Shown piece after piece: positions 34,129 through 42,547 of a stretch of 64,000 bases of DNA. This DNA comes from Streptomyces sp. NBC_00461 (GTDB lineage Bacteria > Actinomycetota > Actinomycetes > Streptomycetales > Streptomycetaceae). The notes under the pieces were generated by a model, which saw only the letters and a program-made list of their open reading frames with translations, searched no databases and had not been told where the DNA came from. The DNA is taken from contig NZ_CP107902.1 in NCBI RefSeq assembly GCF_036013935.1, positions 3,753,001 through 3,817,000 of the forward strand, given 5' to 3'. The position numbers and the translations under genes are program-made. The number at the start of each line of letters is the position of its first letter. The stretch's first letter is position 1.

Positions 34129-34194
34129 GACAAGCCACAGACGGCCCGCAGCCGACAAACGACCGCAGTCCCCCGGCTCTCCCCAGCGGAGCGC

Positions 34195-35052
34195 CTACGC
34201 GTCCTTGAACTCCTGCCGCTGCCGCCCGAGCCCCTCGATCTCCAGCTCCACGACATCCCCGGCCCGCAGGAACGGCTTCGGCTCGGGCTCTCCCAGCGCG
34301 ACCCCCGCCGGCGTACCGGTGTTGATGACATCGCCCGGGTACAGGGTCATGAACTGGCTGACGTACCGCACCACTTCCGCCACCGGGAAGATCTGCTCGG
34401 CCGTGGTCCCGTCCTGCTTCAGCTCCCCGTTGACCCACAGCTTCAGCGACAGGTCCTGCGGATCGGCGATCTCGTCCGCGGTCACCAGCCACGGCCCGAG
34501 CGGGTTGAACGTCTCGCAGTTCTTCCCCTTGTCCCAGGTCCCGCCCCGCTCGATCTGGAACTCGCGCTCGGACACGTCGTGCGCCACCGCGTACCCGGCG
34601 ACGTGGCCGAGCGCGTCCTGCGCCGACTCCACGTACCGGGCCGTACGCCCGATGACGACCGCCAGCTCGACCTCCCAGTCGGTCTTCACCGACCCTCGCG
34701 GGACCAGCACCGTGTCGTGGGGCCCGACGACCGTGTCCGCGGCCTTGAAGAAGATCACCGGCTCGGCGGGCGGCTCGGCCCCGGTCTCGCGGGCGTGGTC
34801 GTGGTAGTTCAGCCCGATGCACACGATCTTGCCGATCCGCGCGAGAGGCGGCCCCACCCGCAGCCCAGCCGCGTCCAGCGCGGGCAGCTCGCCGGCATCG
34901 GCCGCGGACCGGATCCGCCCCAGCGCCTCGTCGTCGGCGAGCAGCGCTCCGTCGATGTCCGCGACGACACCGGAGAGGTCCCGCAGCACCCCCTCGGCGT
35001 CCAGCAGCGCAGGCTTCTCCGCTCCCGCCGTACCGACTCGCAGCAGCTTCAT
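34195..35052 (-). CDS. fumarylacetoacetate hydrolase-family protein
   Basis: 285 residues with the FAH fold: ICIGLNYHDHA, FFKAADTV, then the metal-binding acidic set in TDWEVELAVVIG. C-terminal segments MTLYPGDVINTGTPAGV and VELEIEGLG complete it. Such enzymes hydrolyse or decarboxylate C-C bonds in acylpyruvates and aromatic breakdown products. ATG at 35052 with GGAGAG. Single gene, convergent with the LLM gene. Confidence 0.87.
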   Translation of the reverse strand: MKLLRVGTAGAEKPALLDAEGVLRDLSGVVADIDGALLADDEALGRIRSAADAGELPALDAAGLRVGPPLARIGKIVCIGLNYHDHARETGAEPPAEPVIFFKAADTVVGPHDTVLVPRGSVKTDWEVELAVVIGRTARYVESAQDALGHVAGYAVAHDVSEREFQIERGGTWDKGKNCETFNPLGPWLVTADEIADPQDLSLKLWVNGELKQDGTTAEQIFPVAEVVRYVSQFMTLYPGDVINTGTPAGVALGEPEPKPFLRAGDVVELEIEGLGRQRQEFKDA

Positions 35053-35228
35053 GATCACACTCTCCACTCGATCGCGGGCGCCCGCCCGACGGGTGCAGCC
35101 ATCGGAGGACTGGTCGATCCTCCAAGGTCGCAGTCCAGTCCGCAATACCCGGTTCACGGACTGGACCGTAACCTCGCGCCCTCGCGCCCTCGCGCCCTTC
35201 GGGCGCCAAGCGATCGGGGCCTCGGCGC

Positions 35229-35954
35229 CTAGCGGTAGAGCACGGCCCGTTCCACCGCGCTCCACGTCGTACTGGTCACCACGTACAGCGCGGCGGCCAG
35301 TGGCACGACGGCCACCGTGAACAGCGTGAAGAAGGACATGAACGGCATCACCTTGCTCACGGCTCCGAGCCCCGGCACCTGCTGCTCGCCGTCGCCCACG
35401 GGAAGCGGGCTGTTCGTGGCCATCATCCGCTTCGTACGCAGGTAGTTGAAGGTCACGACCCCGGCGACCAGGGCGAACAGCGCGAGATAGACCAGCCCCG
35501 CCGCCCCGAAGGCCCCGCCGGCGCCCAGGGCGTCGGCCCACCGTCCGGCGAGCGGGGCGGCGAACAGCTGGTGGGCGAGCAGACCGTTGCTCCGGCCGCC
35601 GATCGTCGTGTTCGAGAACAGGTGGTAGAGGAGAAAGAAGGCGGGCAGCTGCAGCAGCCCGGGCAGGCACCCGGACACCGGCGACACCTTCTCCTCGGCG
35701 TGCAGCTCCAGCACCGCCTTCTGGAGCTTCTCGGGTTCCTTCGCGTGCTTCTTCCGCAGCTCGGTGATCCTCGGCTGCAGGGCGGTGCGGGCCTTCTGTC
35801 CGCGCGCGGACGCCCGGGACAGGGGATGGACGAGCAGTCGTACGAAGGCGGTGAACAGGACGATCGCGGCGGCGGCCGCGGTGGCGCCGAACAGCGGCTG
35901 GAGCAGGTCGGCAAGGTGCTCGACCAGATCGGCGAACACGGAGAAGACGGACAT
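35229..35954 (-). CDS. YidC/Oxa1 membrane insertase paralog
   Basis: 241 residues: short N-terminus, then the five-helix insertase core with a conserved Arg in the first helix (VRLLVHP), a charged cytoplasmic loop (PRITELRKKHAKEPEKLQKA) and the signature PGLLQLPAFF. It is shorter than the housekeeping YidC and lacks a lipobox. ATG at 35954 with GGAGGG. Downstream member of a two-gene unit with DUF6412. A hairpin GCGCCC-TTC-GGGCGC at 35192-35206 probably ends the transcript. Confidence 0.85.
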   Translation of the reverse strand: MSVFSVFADLVEHLADLLQPLFGATAAAAAIVLFTAFVRLLVHPLSRASARGQKARTALQPRITELRKKHAKEPEKLQKAVLELHAEEKVSPVSGCLPGLLQLPAFFLLYHLFSNTTIGGRSNGLLAHQLFAAPLAGRWADALGAGGAFGAAGLVYLALFALVAGVVTFNYLRTKRMMATNSPLPVGDGEQQVPGLGAVSKVMPFMSFFTLFTVAVVPLAAALYVVTSTTWSAVERAVLYR

Positions 35955-36046
35955 GGGTGAGCCCTCCGGGGGTCTCGTCGTGCCGGTATCGGGACATGGC
36001 GGCATGACGACCCGCGTGGGGTCACCGAGGTGTGTGTGGGTGAGCC

Positions 36047-36361
36047 CTACGCGACGGTCGCCGGGAGGGCGGATCCGGGGGCTCGGGGGCGGGTGCGTCC
36101 CTTGGCGTCGGGGTCGCGTTGCGGCAGGAAGGCCGTACGGCGGGCCCGGTCGCGGATGGCCGTACGCACCCGGGTGGGCGGCACGGCGGGCGCGCAGCGC
36201 GCGGTGATGACCGAGCAGAGGGCGAGCGCGGAGCCGGCGGCCGCGGTCGCGGCGAGCGCGACGGCGGCGGTGAGGCTGCCGTTGTCGACGAGCAGCACGG
36301 CCTGAAGGACCAGGAGCAGCAGTACGGCGGCGGGGCGCAGGGACGTCCGGTTACGGATCAT
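36047..36361 (-). CDS. DUF6412 small membrane protein
   Basis: 104 residues. Two hydrophobic helices (about 11-27 and 29-52) are followed by a basic tail that contains FLPQRDPDAKGRTRPRAPG. It matches the Actinobacteria-specific DUF6412 pattern usually found just upstream of a YidC paralog, as here (92-base gap). The function is unknown; a partner or client of the insertase is likely. The frame is open for 796 codons back from this stop, but only this final part has gene character. Confidence 0.75.
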   Translation of the reverse strand: MIRNRTSLRPAAVLLLLVLQAVLLVDNGSLTAAVALAATAAAGSALALCSVITARCAPAVPPTRVRTAIRDRARRTAFLPQRDPDAKGRTRPRAPGSALPATVA

Positions 36362-36369
36362 GACTGCTG

Positions 36370-36440
36370 CTCCCCCTCCTCGCACACGCTGGTCCTCACA
36401 CACGCTGGTCCTTACACATACTGGTCCTCGCGCATGCCGG
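36370..36440. repeat. short direct repeats between DUF6412 and hxlR-type genes
   Basis: Four imperfect copies of a ctggtcct-containing 16-18 base unit (ACACRCTGGTCCT and variants) lie in the 91-base gap. This gap is promoter for the DUF6412-yidC unit and the 3-prime end of the HxlR gene. No function assigned. Confidence 0.55.
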
Positions 36441-36452
36441 TCCTGCTGTCGG

Positions 36453-37034
36453 TTATACAGGATCCGGCTGTACGACATCCGGCTGTGCGAGCTGTACGAG
36501 ATCCGGCTCGGCCGTCGGCTGTTCGATGGGCTCCAGCAGTCGCTTGGGCCTGAGCAGCGCCCGGCTGACCGGATTCGTCGGGTTCGGGTCGGCTCCCGGC
36601 CCCGGCTCCACGAGGACGTCCTCGACGGGTACGACGGCACGGCAGGCGGGGCATTCGCCGTACGGCCCGAGTTCGGTGCCGCAGTCGACGTGCCGGAAGT
36701 AACGCAGCTGACTCTCGGAGAAGTGCTCCCGGCCCCATACCCCGAGCGAGCGCAGCGTCGGCCACAGGGCGATGCCGCGCTCGGTGATGACGTACTCGTC
36801 GCGCGGCGGCGACTCCTGGTACCGCCGCTTCTCAAGGATCCCCTCCGCTGTGAGCGTCTGGAGGCGGGCGGCCAGGACCGCGCGCGGGATGCCGAGATGG
36901 ACCAGGAAGTCGTTGTAGCGCCGCACGCCGTAGAGCGCGTCGCGCACGACGAGCAGCGTCCAGCGCTCGCCGATGATCTCCAGCGCGCGGGCGATGGAGC
37001 ACTCCTGTGTCGCGTAGTCCTTGCCCAGTGCCAT
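36453..37034 (-). CDS. HxlR-family transcriptional regulator
   Basis: 193 residues: an HxlR winged helix (CSIARALEIIGERWTLLVVRDAL at the start) and an unusual C-terminal extension with a CGTELGPYGECPAC four-residue Cys/Cys pattern that may bind zinc, followed by an acidic Pro-rich tail. ATG at 37034. It is divergent from an MFS exporter across a 59-base gap. Two identical 17-bp inverted repeats span that gap and the exporter start, so it probably represses the exporter, and itself. Confidence 0.85.
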   Translation of the reverse strand: MALGKDYATQECSIARALEIIGERWTLLVVRDALYGVRRYNDFLVHLGIPRAVLAARLQTLTAEGILEKRRYQESPPRDEYVITERGIALWPTLRSLGVWGREHFSESQLRYFRHVDCGTELGPYGECPACRAVVPVEDVLVEPGPGADPNPTNPVSRALLRPKRLLEPIEQPTAEPDLVQLAQPDVVQPDPV

Positions 37035-37064
37035 GCCGCCCACTGTAACCATTTACCTGGCATC

Positions 37065-37126
37065 GGTTCAATGACCGAACCTACTATGTTACGGTGCCGC
37101 ACATGACTAGGTTCAATGAACGAACC
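37065..37126. promoter_or_regulatory. twin HxlR operators around the MFS start
   Basis: GGTTCAATGACCGAACC (37065-37081) and GGTTCAATGAACGAACC (37110-37126), with GGTTC/GAACC arms, 45 bases centre to centre (about four helical turns). The first abuts a -10-like TACTAT at 37082-37087. The second lies inside the first codons of the exporter. Cooperative repression by an HxlR dimer pair is the natural reading. Confidence 0.75.
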
Positions 37127-38521
37127 CTCCCCGAGGTCGACGCCGCACCCCCCGCGCCGCACGCCCGGCCGGCATCCCTCGCGCAGGCGCCCCCGCACCC
37201 ACGCGCCACCCTCGCCCTGACCAGCGCGGCCACCGCCGTGACGCTCATGACGTACACCGCGCCGGTCGTCACCCTCCGCGACACCGCGCTGGCCCTGCAC
37301 ACCCCGCTCTCCGCGCAGGCCTGGCTCATCAACGGCACTCCGCTGGGCCTGGCCGCCGTCCTCCTGGTCGCCGGCAGCCTCGCCGACGACTTCGGCCGCC
37401 GCCGGATCTTCCTCCTCGGCACCCTCACCCTCGGCATCACCACGGCCCTGGGCGCGCTGGCCTCGTCGACCCTGCTGTTCACGCTGGCCCGTATCGCGCA
37501 GGGCGCGGCGAGCGCGGCGATCCTGGCGAGCAGCCTGGGCCTGATCGTGCACGCGTTCCCGACCCCGCGCGGCCGGCTGCACGCCACCGGCGTGTGGGGC
37601 GCCTTCGTGAGCGGCGGTATCGCGGCCGGGCCGCTGGTGGCGGGCGCGATGCCCAACTGGCGGATGTCGTACGGCGTTCTGGGCGCGGCCGCGCTGGTGG
37701 TGGCGGCCCTGTCGACGCGTGCGTTGTCGGAGTCCCGTTCGCCGAGAGGCGGACGCCCCGACATCCTGGGCGCGCTGACCTTCGGCCTGGCGCTGGTCTC
37801 CCTGGTCGCCGCACTGACCCTGGGCCGGGACGGCTGGCTGCGCGGCGAGGTGGGCCTGCTGTTCCTGGCGGCCGTGGTGCTCGTCGGCGTGTTCGTCCTG
37901 GTGGAACGCCGAACGGCGACCCCCATGATCGACCTGGGCCTGCTGCGCCGCCCCGGCTTCCTGGCCTCGTCCGCCGGCGGCCTGTTCACGGGCCTCGCGG
38001 TGATCGGCCTCTTCAGCTTCCTGCCGGTCCTGTTCCAGCAGGTGCTCGGCCTCTCGCCGATGGACACCGCCTGGCTGTTCCTGCTCTGGTCGGGCCTGTC
38101 CTTCGCGGTCGCCCTCCAGGCCAAGCGACTGGCGGGCCGCGTCCCGCCCCGCCACCAACTGGCCGTGGGCTTCGCCCTGCACGCGGCCGGCGTCCTGACG
38201 ATGCTCGGCGCGATCGACTCCGGCTCCTGGCACCGCCTCCTGCCGGGCCTGATCCTGGGCGGCATCGGCAGCGGCCTCCTGAACGCCGCCCTGCCCCTGC
38301 TGTCGGTGGAGTCGGTACCCGCGGCCCGCGCGGCCATGGGCTCGGGCGCCCAGCAGACCTTCCGCTACATCGGCTCCTGCGCCGGAGTCGCCCTGACGAT
38401 CGCCATCGTCACGTCCTCGGGCAGCGGTCTGGGCCACGGCGCGAACATCGCGCTGGCCGTGTCGGCGGGCCTGGCGGCGCTGGCGGCGGTGGCGGTACTG
38501 GCACTGCGGGAGCGGGCGTGA
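37094..38521 (+). CDS. MFS drug-exporter-type transporter (DHA2-like)
   Basis: 475 residues and about 14 membrane helices. The loop 2-3 motif is DDFGRRRIF, and the helix 4-5 region LARIAQGAASAAILASSLGLI. Export of small hydrophobic compounds is likely. GTG at 37094 lies seven bases after a TACTAT -10 element, so the transcript may be leaderless with GTG as its first codon; ATG at 37103 is an alternative. Likely repressed by the divergent HxlR protein. Confidence 0.85.
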   Translation: MPHMTRFNERTLPEVDAAPPAPHARPASLAQAPPHPRATLALTSAATAVTLMTYTAPVVTLRDTALALHTPLSAQAWLINGTPLGLAAVLLVAGSLADDFGRRRIFLLGTLTLGITTALGALASSTLLFTLARIAQGAASAAILASSLGLIVHAFPTPRGRLHATGVWGAFVSGGIAAGPLVAGAMPNWRMSYGVLGAAALVVAALSTRALSESRSPRGGRPDILGALTFGLALVSLVAALTLGRDGWLRGEVGLLFLAAVVLVGVFVLVERRTATPMIDLGLLRRPGFLASSAGGLFTGLAVIGLFSFLPVLFQQVLGLSPMDTAWLFLLWSGLSFAVALQAKRLAGRVPPRHQLAVGFALHAAGVLTMLGAIDSGSWHRLLPGLILGGIGSGLLNAALPLLSVESVPAARAAMGSGAQQTFRYIGSCAGVALTIAIVTSSGSGLGHGANIALAVSAGLAALAAVAVLALRERA

Positions 38522-38540
38522 CCGCCGGGGCGCGTCTCAC

Positions 38541-38566
38541 GAGGCGCGTTTCGACGCACGCGCCTC
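38541..38566. terminator. bidirectional terminator between convergent MFS and sortase genes
   Basis: GAGGCGCGT and its complement ACGCGCCTC, nine bases each over eight. A second copy of the right arm (gacgcacgcgcctc) overlaps the sortase stop. Confidence 0.7.
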
Positions 38567-38578
38567 GACGCACGCGCC

Positions 38579-39394
38579 TCAACGGGGCCGCATGGACACC
38601 AGCTTCCCCCACACCACCAGCCGATATCTGGACGTGTACTCAGGAGTGCAGGTCGTCAGCGTGATGTAGTAACCGGGCTCGCTGTACCCGTAGCGCGGCT
38701 TGACGACGGAGCGCGGAATCGGACGTACGACACCGGAGTCGCGAGCCGAGGTCTGCGGCAGGGTCCGGTCGACGGCGTACGTGTACGTCGCGCTCCTGGT
38801 CTCCACCTCCACGACGTCCTTCGCCCGCAGCCGGTTCAGGTACCGGAAGGGCTCGCCGTGGGTGTTCCGGTGCCCCGCGAGGGCGAAGTTGCCCGCCTGG
38901 CCGGGCTGCCCGGTGCCGCGGTAGTGGCCCACGTACCCCTTGTTGAGGACGTTCTGCTTGCTGACGCCCTCGGCGACGGGGACGCGGAGGCCGAGGCGGG
39001 GGATGCTGAGGACGGCGTAGGCCTGGGACCAGGTGGGGCGCGACTGCCGAGCGGTGACGGCCTGTTGACCGGTACGGGTGTCTCGGGTGTCAGGGGTGTC
39101 AGGGGAGCCGATGCCGTCGCGCGGCCGGGCCGGCGTCGACGGGACGGACGTAGCGGAGTCGTCGCCGTCGCCCGTCCGGTTACCCGCCCCGCCGCCGCCC
39201 CACTCCCGTTCCAGCGCCTCCACCTTCCGCTCGGCGCCGCGCCGGGCCTCGCGGTTGGTCCACCACAGCTGGTGGACGACAAGGAGCAGGAGTACGAGGC
39301 CCACGGTGACGAGGACCTCGCCCCCGGCCCACCACACCCGCCGGCGCCGGGCCAGCCGCCGCCGACTGCTGTGCTGCACGACCGGAACGCGCAT
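38579..39394 (-). CDS. class E sortase
   Basis: 271 residues. A basic N-terminus and a membrane helix at about 25-41 are followed by a long charged Pro/Thr linker and a sortase domain with H175 (LAGHRNTHG), C249 (LTTCTPEY) and R258 (YRLVVWG). Class E enzymes recognise LAXTG. The window encodes at least two such proteins (wall protein at 29074 and alginate-lyase-like at 54844). Start ATG at 39394 with GGAGG; the frame is open further upstream. Confidence 0.9.
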   Translation of the reverse strand: MRVPVVQHSSRRRLARRRRVWWAGGEVLVTVGLVLLLLVVHQLWWTNREARRGAERKVEALEREWGGGGAGNRTGDGDDSATSVPSTPARPRDGIGSPDTPDTRDTRTGQQAVTARQSRPTWSQAYAVLSIPRLGLRVPVAEGVSKQNVLNKGYVGHYRGTGQPGQAGNFALAGHRNTHGEPFRYLNRLRAKDVVEVETRSATYTYAVDRTLPQTSARDSGVVRPIPRSVVKPRYGYSEPGYYITLTTCTPEYTSRYRLVVWGKLVSMRPR

Positions 39395-39527
39395 CCGTAC
39401 GCCTCCTTCGCTTCCGTACGCCTGCTTCGCGGGCGTACGCCCGCTCACCAGGCCGCCCGCACGATAGGGGTCGTGGCCTGAAGTAACCAGCCGTAAGCGC
39501 TGTTCGGTACTTCGTACATAGGTTTTA

Positions 39528-39539
39528 GAAAGCGCTGTC
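39528..39539. promoter_or_regulatory. LacI-type operator-like site upstream of the GH30 gene
   Basis: GAAAGCGCTGTC, one base from the palindrome GAAAGCGCTTTC typical of LacI-family repressors of glycoside hydrolase genes. It lies 89-100 bases before the GH30 start. No LacI gene is nearby. Confidence 0.4.
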
Positions 39540-39627
39540 ACAACTCTCGACAACCCCACGCGCCACACCCGATGCTTCGTCGTGGCACGAGTGGCATACA
39601 CGGGACATGCAGCGAAGCGGAGTAGCC

Positions 39628-41100
39628 ATGATCCGACGCAGAACCCTGCTGACCGCAGCGGGCGGCACCCTCCTCGGCAGCGCGCTGGCGACCGGCACCG
39701 CACGCGCGGATGCCACGATCAGCATCAACCCCCGTACGTCGTACGGCACTTGGGAGGGCTGGGGCACCTCCCTTGCCTGGTGGGCCAATGTGTTCGGCGC
39801 GCGTGACGACTTCGCCGACATCTTCTTCACCACCAAGTCGACGACGTACAACGGCACCTCGCTGCCCGGCCTGGGCCTGAACATCGCCCGCTACAACCTG
39901 GGCGCGTGCAGCTCGAACACCGTGTCCGGCGATAAAATGGTCGCCTCCCCCAACATCCCCGCCTTCAAGCAGATCGAGGGCTACTGGCAGGACTGGAACA
40001 ACGAGGACCCGACGTCCTCGGCCTGGGACTGGACCGCGGACGCCACACAGCGCGCGATGCTGGTGAAGGCGGCGAACCGCGGCGCCACCACCGAGCTGTT
40101 CGCCAACTCCCCCATGTGGTGGATGTGCCAGAACCACAACCCCTCCGGTGCCTCCGGCGGCGGCAACAACCTCCAGACGTGGAACTACCGCCAGCACGCC
40201 TCCCACCTCGCCGCGGTCGCCCTCCGCGCCAAGAACAACTGGGGCGTGAACTTCGCGACGGTCGAGGCCTTCAACGAGCCCAGCTCCAACTGGTGGACGG
40301 CGACCGGCACCCAGGAGGGCTGCCACATCGACGCGACGGTCCAGTCCGCCGTACTGCCGTTCGTGCGCAGCGAGTTGGACAAGCGGGGCCTGACGGGAAC
40401 CAGGATCTCGGCCTCGGACGAGACCAGCTACGACCTGGCCCGTACGACGTGGAACTCCTTCTCGTCGACGACGAAGGGGTACGTGAACCGGGTCAACGTC
40501 CATGGCTACCAAGGCTCGGGCGGCCGCCGGGACCTGCTCTACACGGACGTGGTGACGACGGCCGGCAAGGCCCTGTGGAACTCGGAGACGGGCGACAACG
40601 ACGGCACGGGCCTCACGCTGGCGAGCAACCTGCTCTCCGACTTCCGCTGGCTTCACCCCACCGCCTGGGTCTACTGGCAGGTGATGGACCCGTCCTCGAA
40701 CTGGGCGATGATCGCGTACGACGCCAACACCCTCCAGGCGGGCGCGGTCCAGACGAAGTACTACGTGATGGCACAGTTCAGCCGCCACATCCGCCCGGGC
40801 ATGAAGATCCTCGACACGGGCGTGAGCAACGCGGCGGCGGCCTACGACGCGAGCGCCAGGCGCCTGGTGATCGTGGCCGCGAACACGTCCTCGTCGGCCC
40901 AGACCCTGACCTTCAACCTCTCCAACTTCACGACGGTGAGCGGTGGTTCGGGCGGCCTCGTACCCCGCTGGAACACGGTGACGACGGGCGGGGACACGTA
41001 CAGGTCGTACTCGGACACGCACCTGAGCGGGAAGACGGTCGCCGTCCCCTTCGCGGCGAAGGCGGTGCAGACGCTGCAGATCGACGGGGTGGTGATCTAG
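39628..41100 (+). CDS. GH30-type secreted endo-beta-1,6-galactanase
   Basis: 490 residues. A Tat signal (RRRTLLTAAGG, ending ARA) leads to a (beta/alpha)8 domain with the acid/base in VEAFNEPSSNWW and the nucleophile Glu in WNSETGDND. A C-terminal beta-sandwich, built from AAAYDASARRLVIVAANTS onward, is typical of GH30. Best match from memory is GH30 beta-1,6-galactanase, acting on arabinogalactan side chains. ATG at 39628 has GGAG; an upstream ATG at 39607 is less likely. A LacI-like box precedes it. Confidence 0.85.
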   Translation: MIRRRTLLTAAGGTLLGSALATGTARADATISINPRTSYGTWEGWGTSLAWWANVFGARDDFADIFFTTKSTTYNGTSLPGLGLNIARYNLGACSSNTVSGDKMVASPNIPAFKQIEGYWQDWNNEDPTSSAWDWTADATQRAMLVKAANRGATTELFANSPMWWMCQNHNPSGASGGGNNLQTWNYRQHASHLAAVALRAKNNWGVNFATVEAFNEPSSNWWTATGTQEGCHIDATVQSAVLPFVRSELDKRGLTGTRISASDETSYDLARTTWNSFSSTTKGYVNRVNVHGYQGSGGRRDLLYTDVVTTAGKALWNSETGDNDGTGLTLASNLLSDFRWLHPTAWVYWQVMDPSSNWAMIAYDANTLQAGAVQTKYYVMAQFSRHIRPGMKILDTGVSNAAAAYDASARRLVIVAANTSSSAQTLTFNLSNFTTVSGGSGGLVPRWNTVTTGGDTYRSYSDTHLSGKTVAVPFAAKAVQTLQIDGVVI

Positions 41101-41160
41101 CTGGAGCCGCGGGCCGCGACCGGCACGGGCGCCTCCCACGGCCCGGACCCCGGACACCCC

Positions 41161-42369
41161 TTGACCCCCGGCCGCGGCCCCGGACTCGCCCTGGGTGCGC
41201 TCGCGCTCGGCGGTTTCGGAATCGGGCTGACCGAGTTCGTGATCGCCGGGCTCCTGCCCCAGGTGGGCCGCGGTCTGCACGTGTCCGAGGCCGCGGCGGG
41301 CCGCCTGATCTCCGGGTACGCGCTGGCGGTGGCGGTCGGCGCGATCGCGCTCACCGCCGCCACGGCCGGCCTGCACCGCAAGGCCGTCCTCGTAGGCCTG
41401 GTGGCCCTGTTCGTCGCGGGCAACCTGCTGTCCGCCGTCGCTCCCGGCTACGAGGTGATGCTCCTCGGCCGCATCGTGGCCGCCCTGTGCCACGGCTCCT
41501 TCTTCGGCATCGGCTCGCTGGTGGCCCGCCGCCTGGTACCTCCTGAACGGGCCTCTCGGGCGGTCGCGACGATGTTCGCCGGCCTGACCGTGGCGAACGT
41601 ACTGGGCGTTCCCTTCGGCGCCCTGGTCGGCGAACGCTGGGGCTGGCGCGCCACGTTCTGGGCGATCACGGCGATCGGGCTGGCCGCGCTGATCGCCATC
41701 GCCGTACTGGTGCCGTCCTGGGCGGGCACGACCCCGGCGGCGTCCAGAAGCGACCTCCGCGCCCAACTGCGCGCCTTCCGCTCCGCCCAGGTGTGGCTGA
41801 CGCTGGCGGCGACCGCCCTCGGCTACGGCGGAATGTTCGGCGCGTTCAGCTACATCGCCTACACCCTCACCCGGGTCACGGGCTTCTCCGACACCGACGT
41901 GGCCTGGCTGCTCGTCGTCTACGGCACGGGTCTGGTCGCCGGCAACGTGGCGGGCGGACGCGGAGCCGACCGCAACCGCGACCTCACCCTGATCGTGTCG
42001 CTGACCGGCCTGACCACCACACTCACCCTCTTCGGCCTGCTCGCCGACAGCGCCGCGGCCTCCGTGATCCTGATCTTCCTCCTCGGCCTGTTCGGCTTCG
42101 CCGCCGTCCCGGGCATGATCACCCGCGTGACGGACGAGGCGGGCGGTGTCCCCCTCGCCGCAAGCGCCAACGTCTCCGCCTCCAACATCGGCAACGCGCT
42201 CGGAGCCTGGCTGGGCGGCCTCGCTATCAGCACCGGTCTCGGCTACACCTCTCCCCTCTACGTCGGCGCGGGCATCGCCCTGACGGGCCTGGCGGTAATG
42301 GCCTGCGCGGCACGCGGCCGCGCCCGACCAACGCCCAAGGACCGAGCGCCCCACAGTGAATCGTCCTGA
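41161..42369 (+). CDS. MFS transporter (AraJ/DHA1-like)
   Basis: 402 residues, twelve predicted helices: GIGLTEFVIAGLLPQV opening helix 1, LAATALGYGGMFGAFSYIAYTL mid-protein. An arabinose-efflux/drug-exporter-like MFS. TTG at 41161 is the first plausible start but has no good ribosome-binding site, so the start is uncertain. It lies 60 bases after the GH30 gene and may be co-transcribed with it. Confidence 0.82.
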   Translation: MTPGRGPGLALGALALGGFGIGLTEFVIAGLLPQVGRGLHVSEAAAGRLISGYALAVAVGAIALTAATAGLHRKAVLVGLVALFVAGNLLSAVAPGYEVMLLGRIVAALCHGSFFGIGSLVARRLVPPERASRAVATMFAGLTVANVLGVPFGALVGERWGWRATFWAITAIGLAALIAIAVLVPSWAGTTPAASRSDLRAQLRAFRSAQVWLTLAATALGYGGMFGAFSYIAYTLTRVTGFSDTDVAWLLVVYGTGLVAGNVAGGRGADRNRDLTLIVSLTGLTTTLTLFGLLADSAAASVILIFLLGLFGFAAVPGMITRVTDEAGGVPLAASANVSASNIGNALGAWLGGLAISTGLGYTSPLYVGAGIALTGLAVMACAARGRARPTPKDRAPHSESS

Positions 42370-42547
42370 CGGTCCCGACAGTCCCGACAGTCCCGACGGT
42401 CCTGGCAGTGACGGCGCACTCGGCACGCAGCTCCGCCCGGCTGACACCCCAAGACCGGGCGACGCCACGGTGACGGGACCGCCGGACCTGCGCATATCTC
42501 ACCCCTTGTCTCCGCCTCCGTAAGCCATCGGCAGTACGGTGTCGTCC

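Noticed and set aside
32965..34158. Frame with repeated GAQFPAPLK units
   Set aside because: Translation of the 27-bp DNA array, which is a multiple of three; not a repeat protein.
36047..38437. 796-codon leftward frame across the MFS and HxlR genes
   Set aside because: Antisense shadow. Only its final 104 codons (36047-36361) have a start, membrane helices and family character (DUF6412).
39538..42495. 985-codon leftward frame antisense to the GH30 and MFS genes
   Set aside because: Shadow of two clearly coding rightward genes; no recognisable domain.
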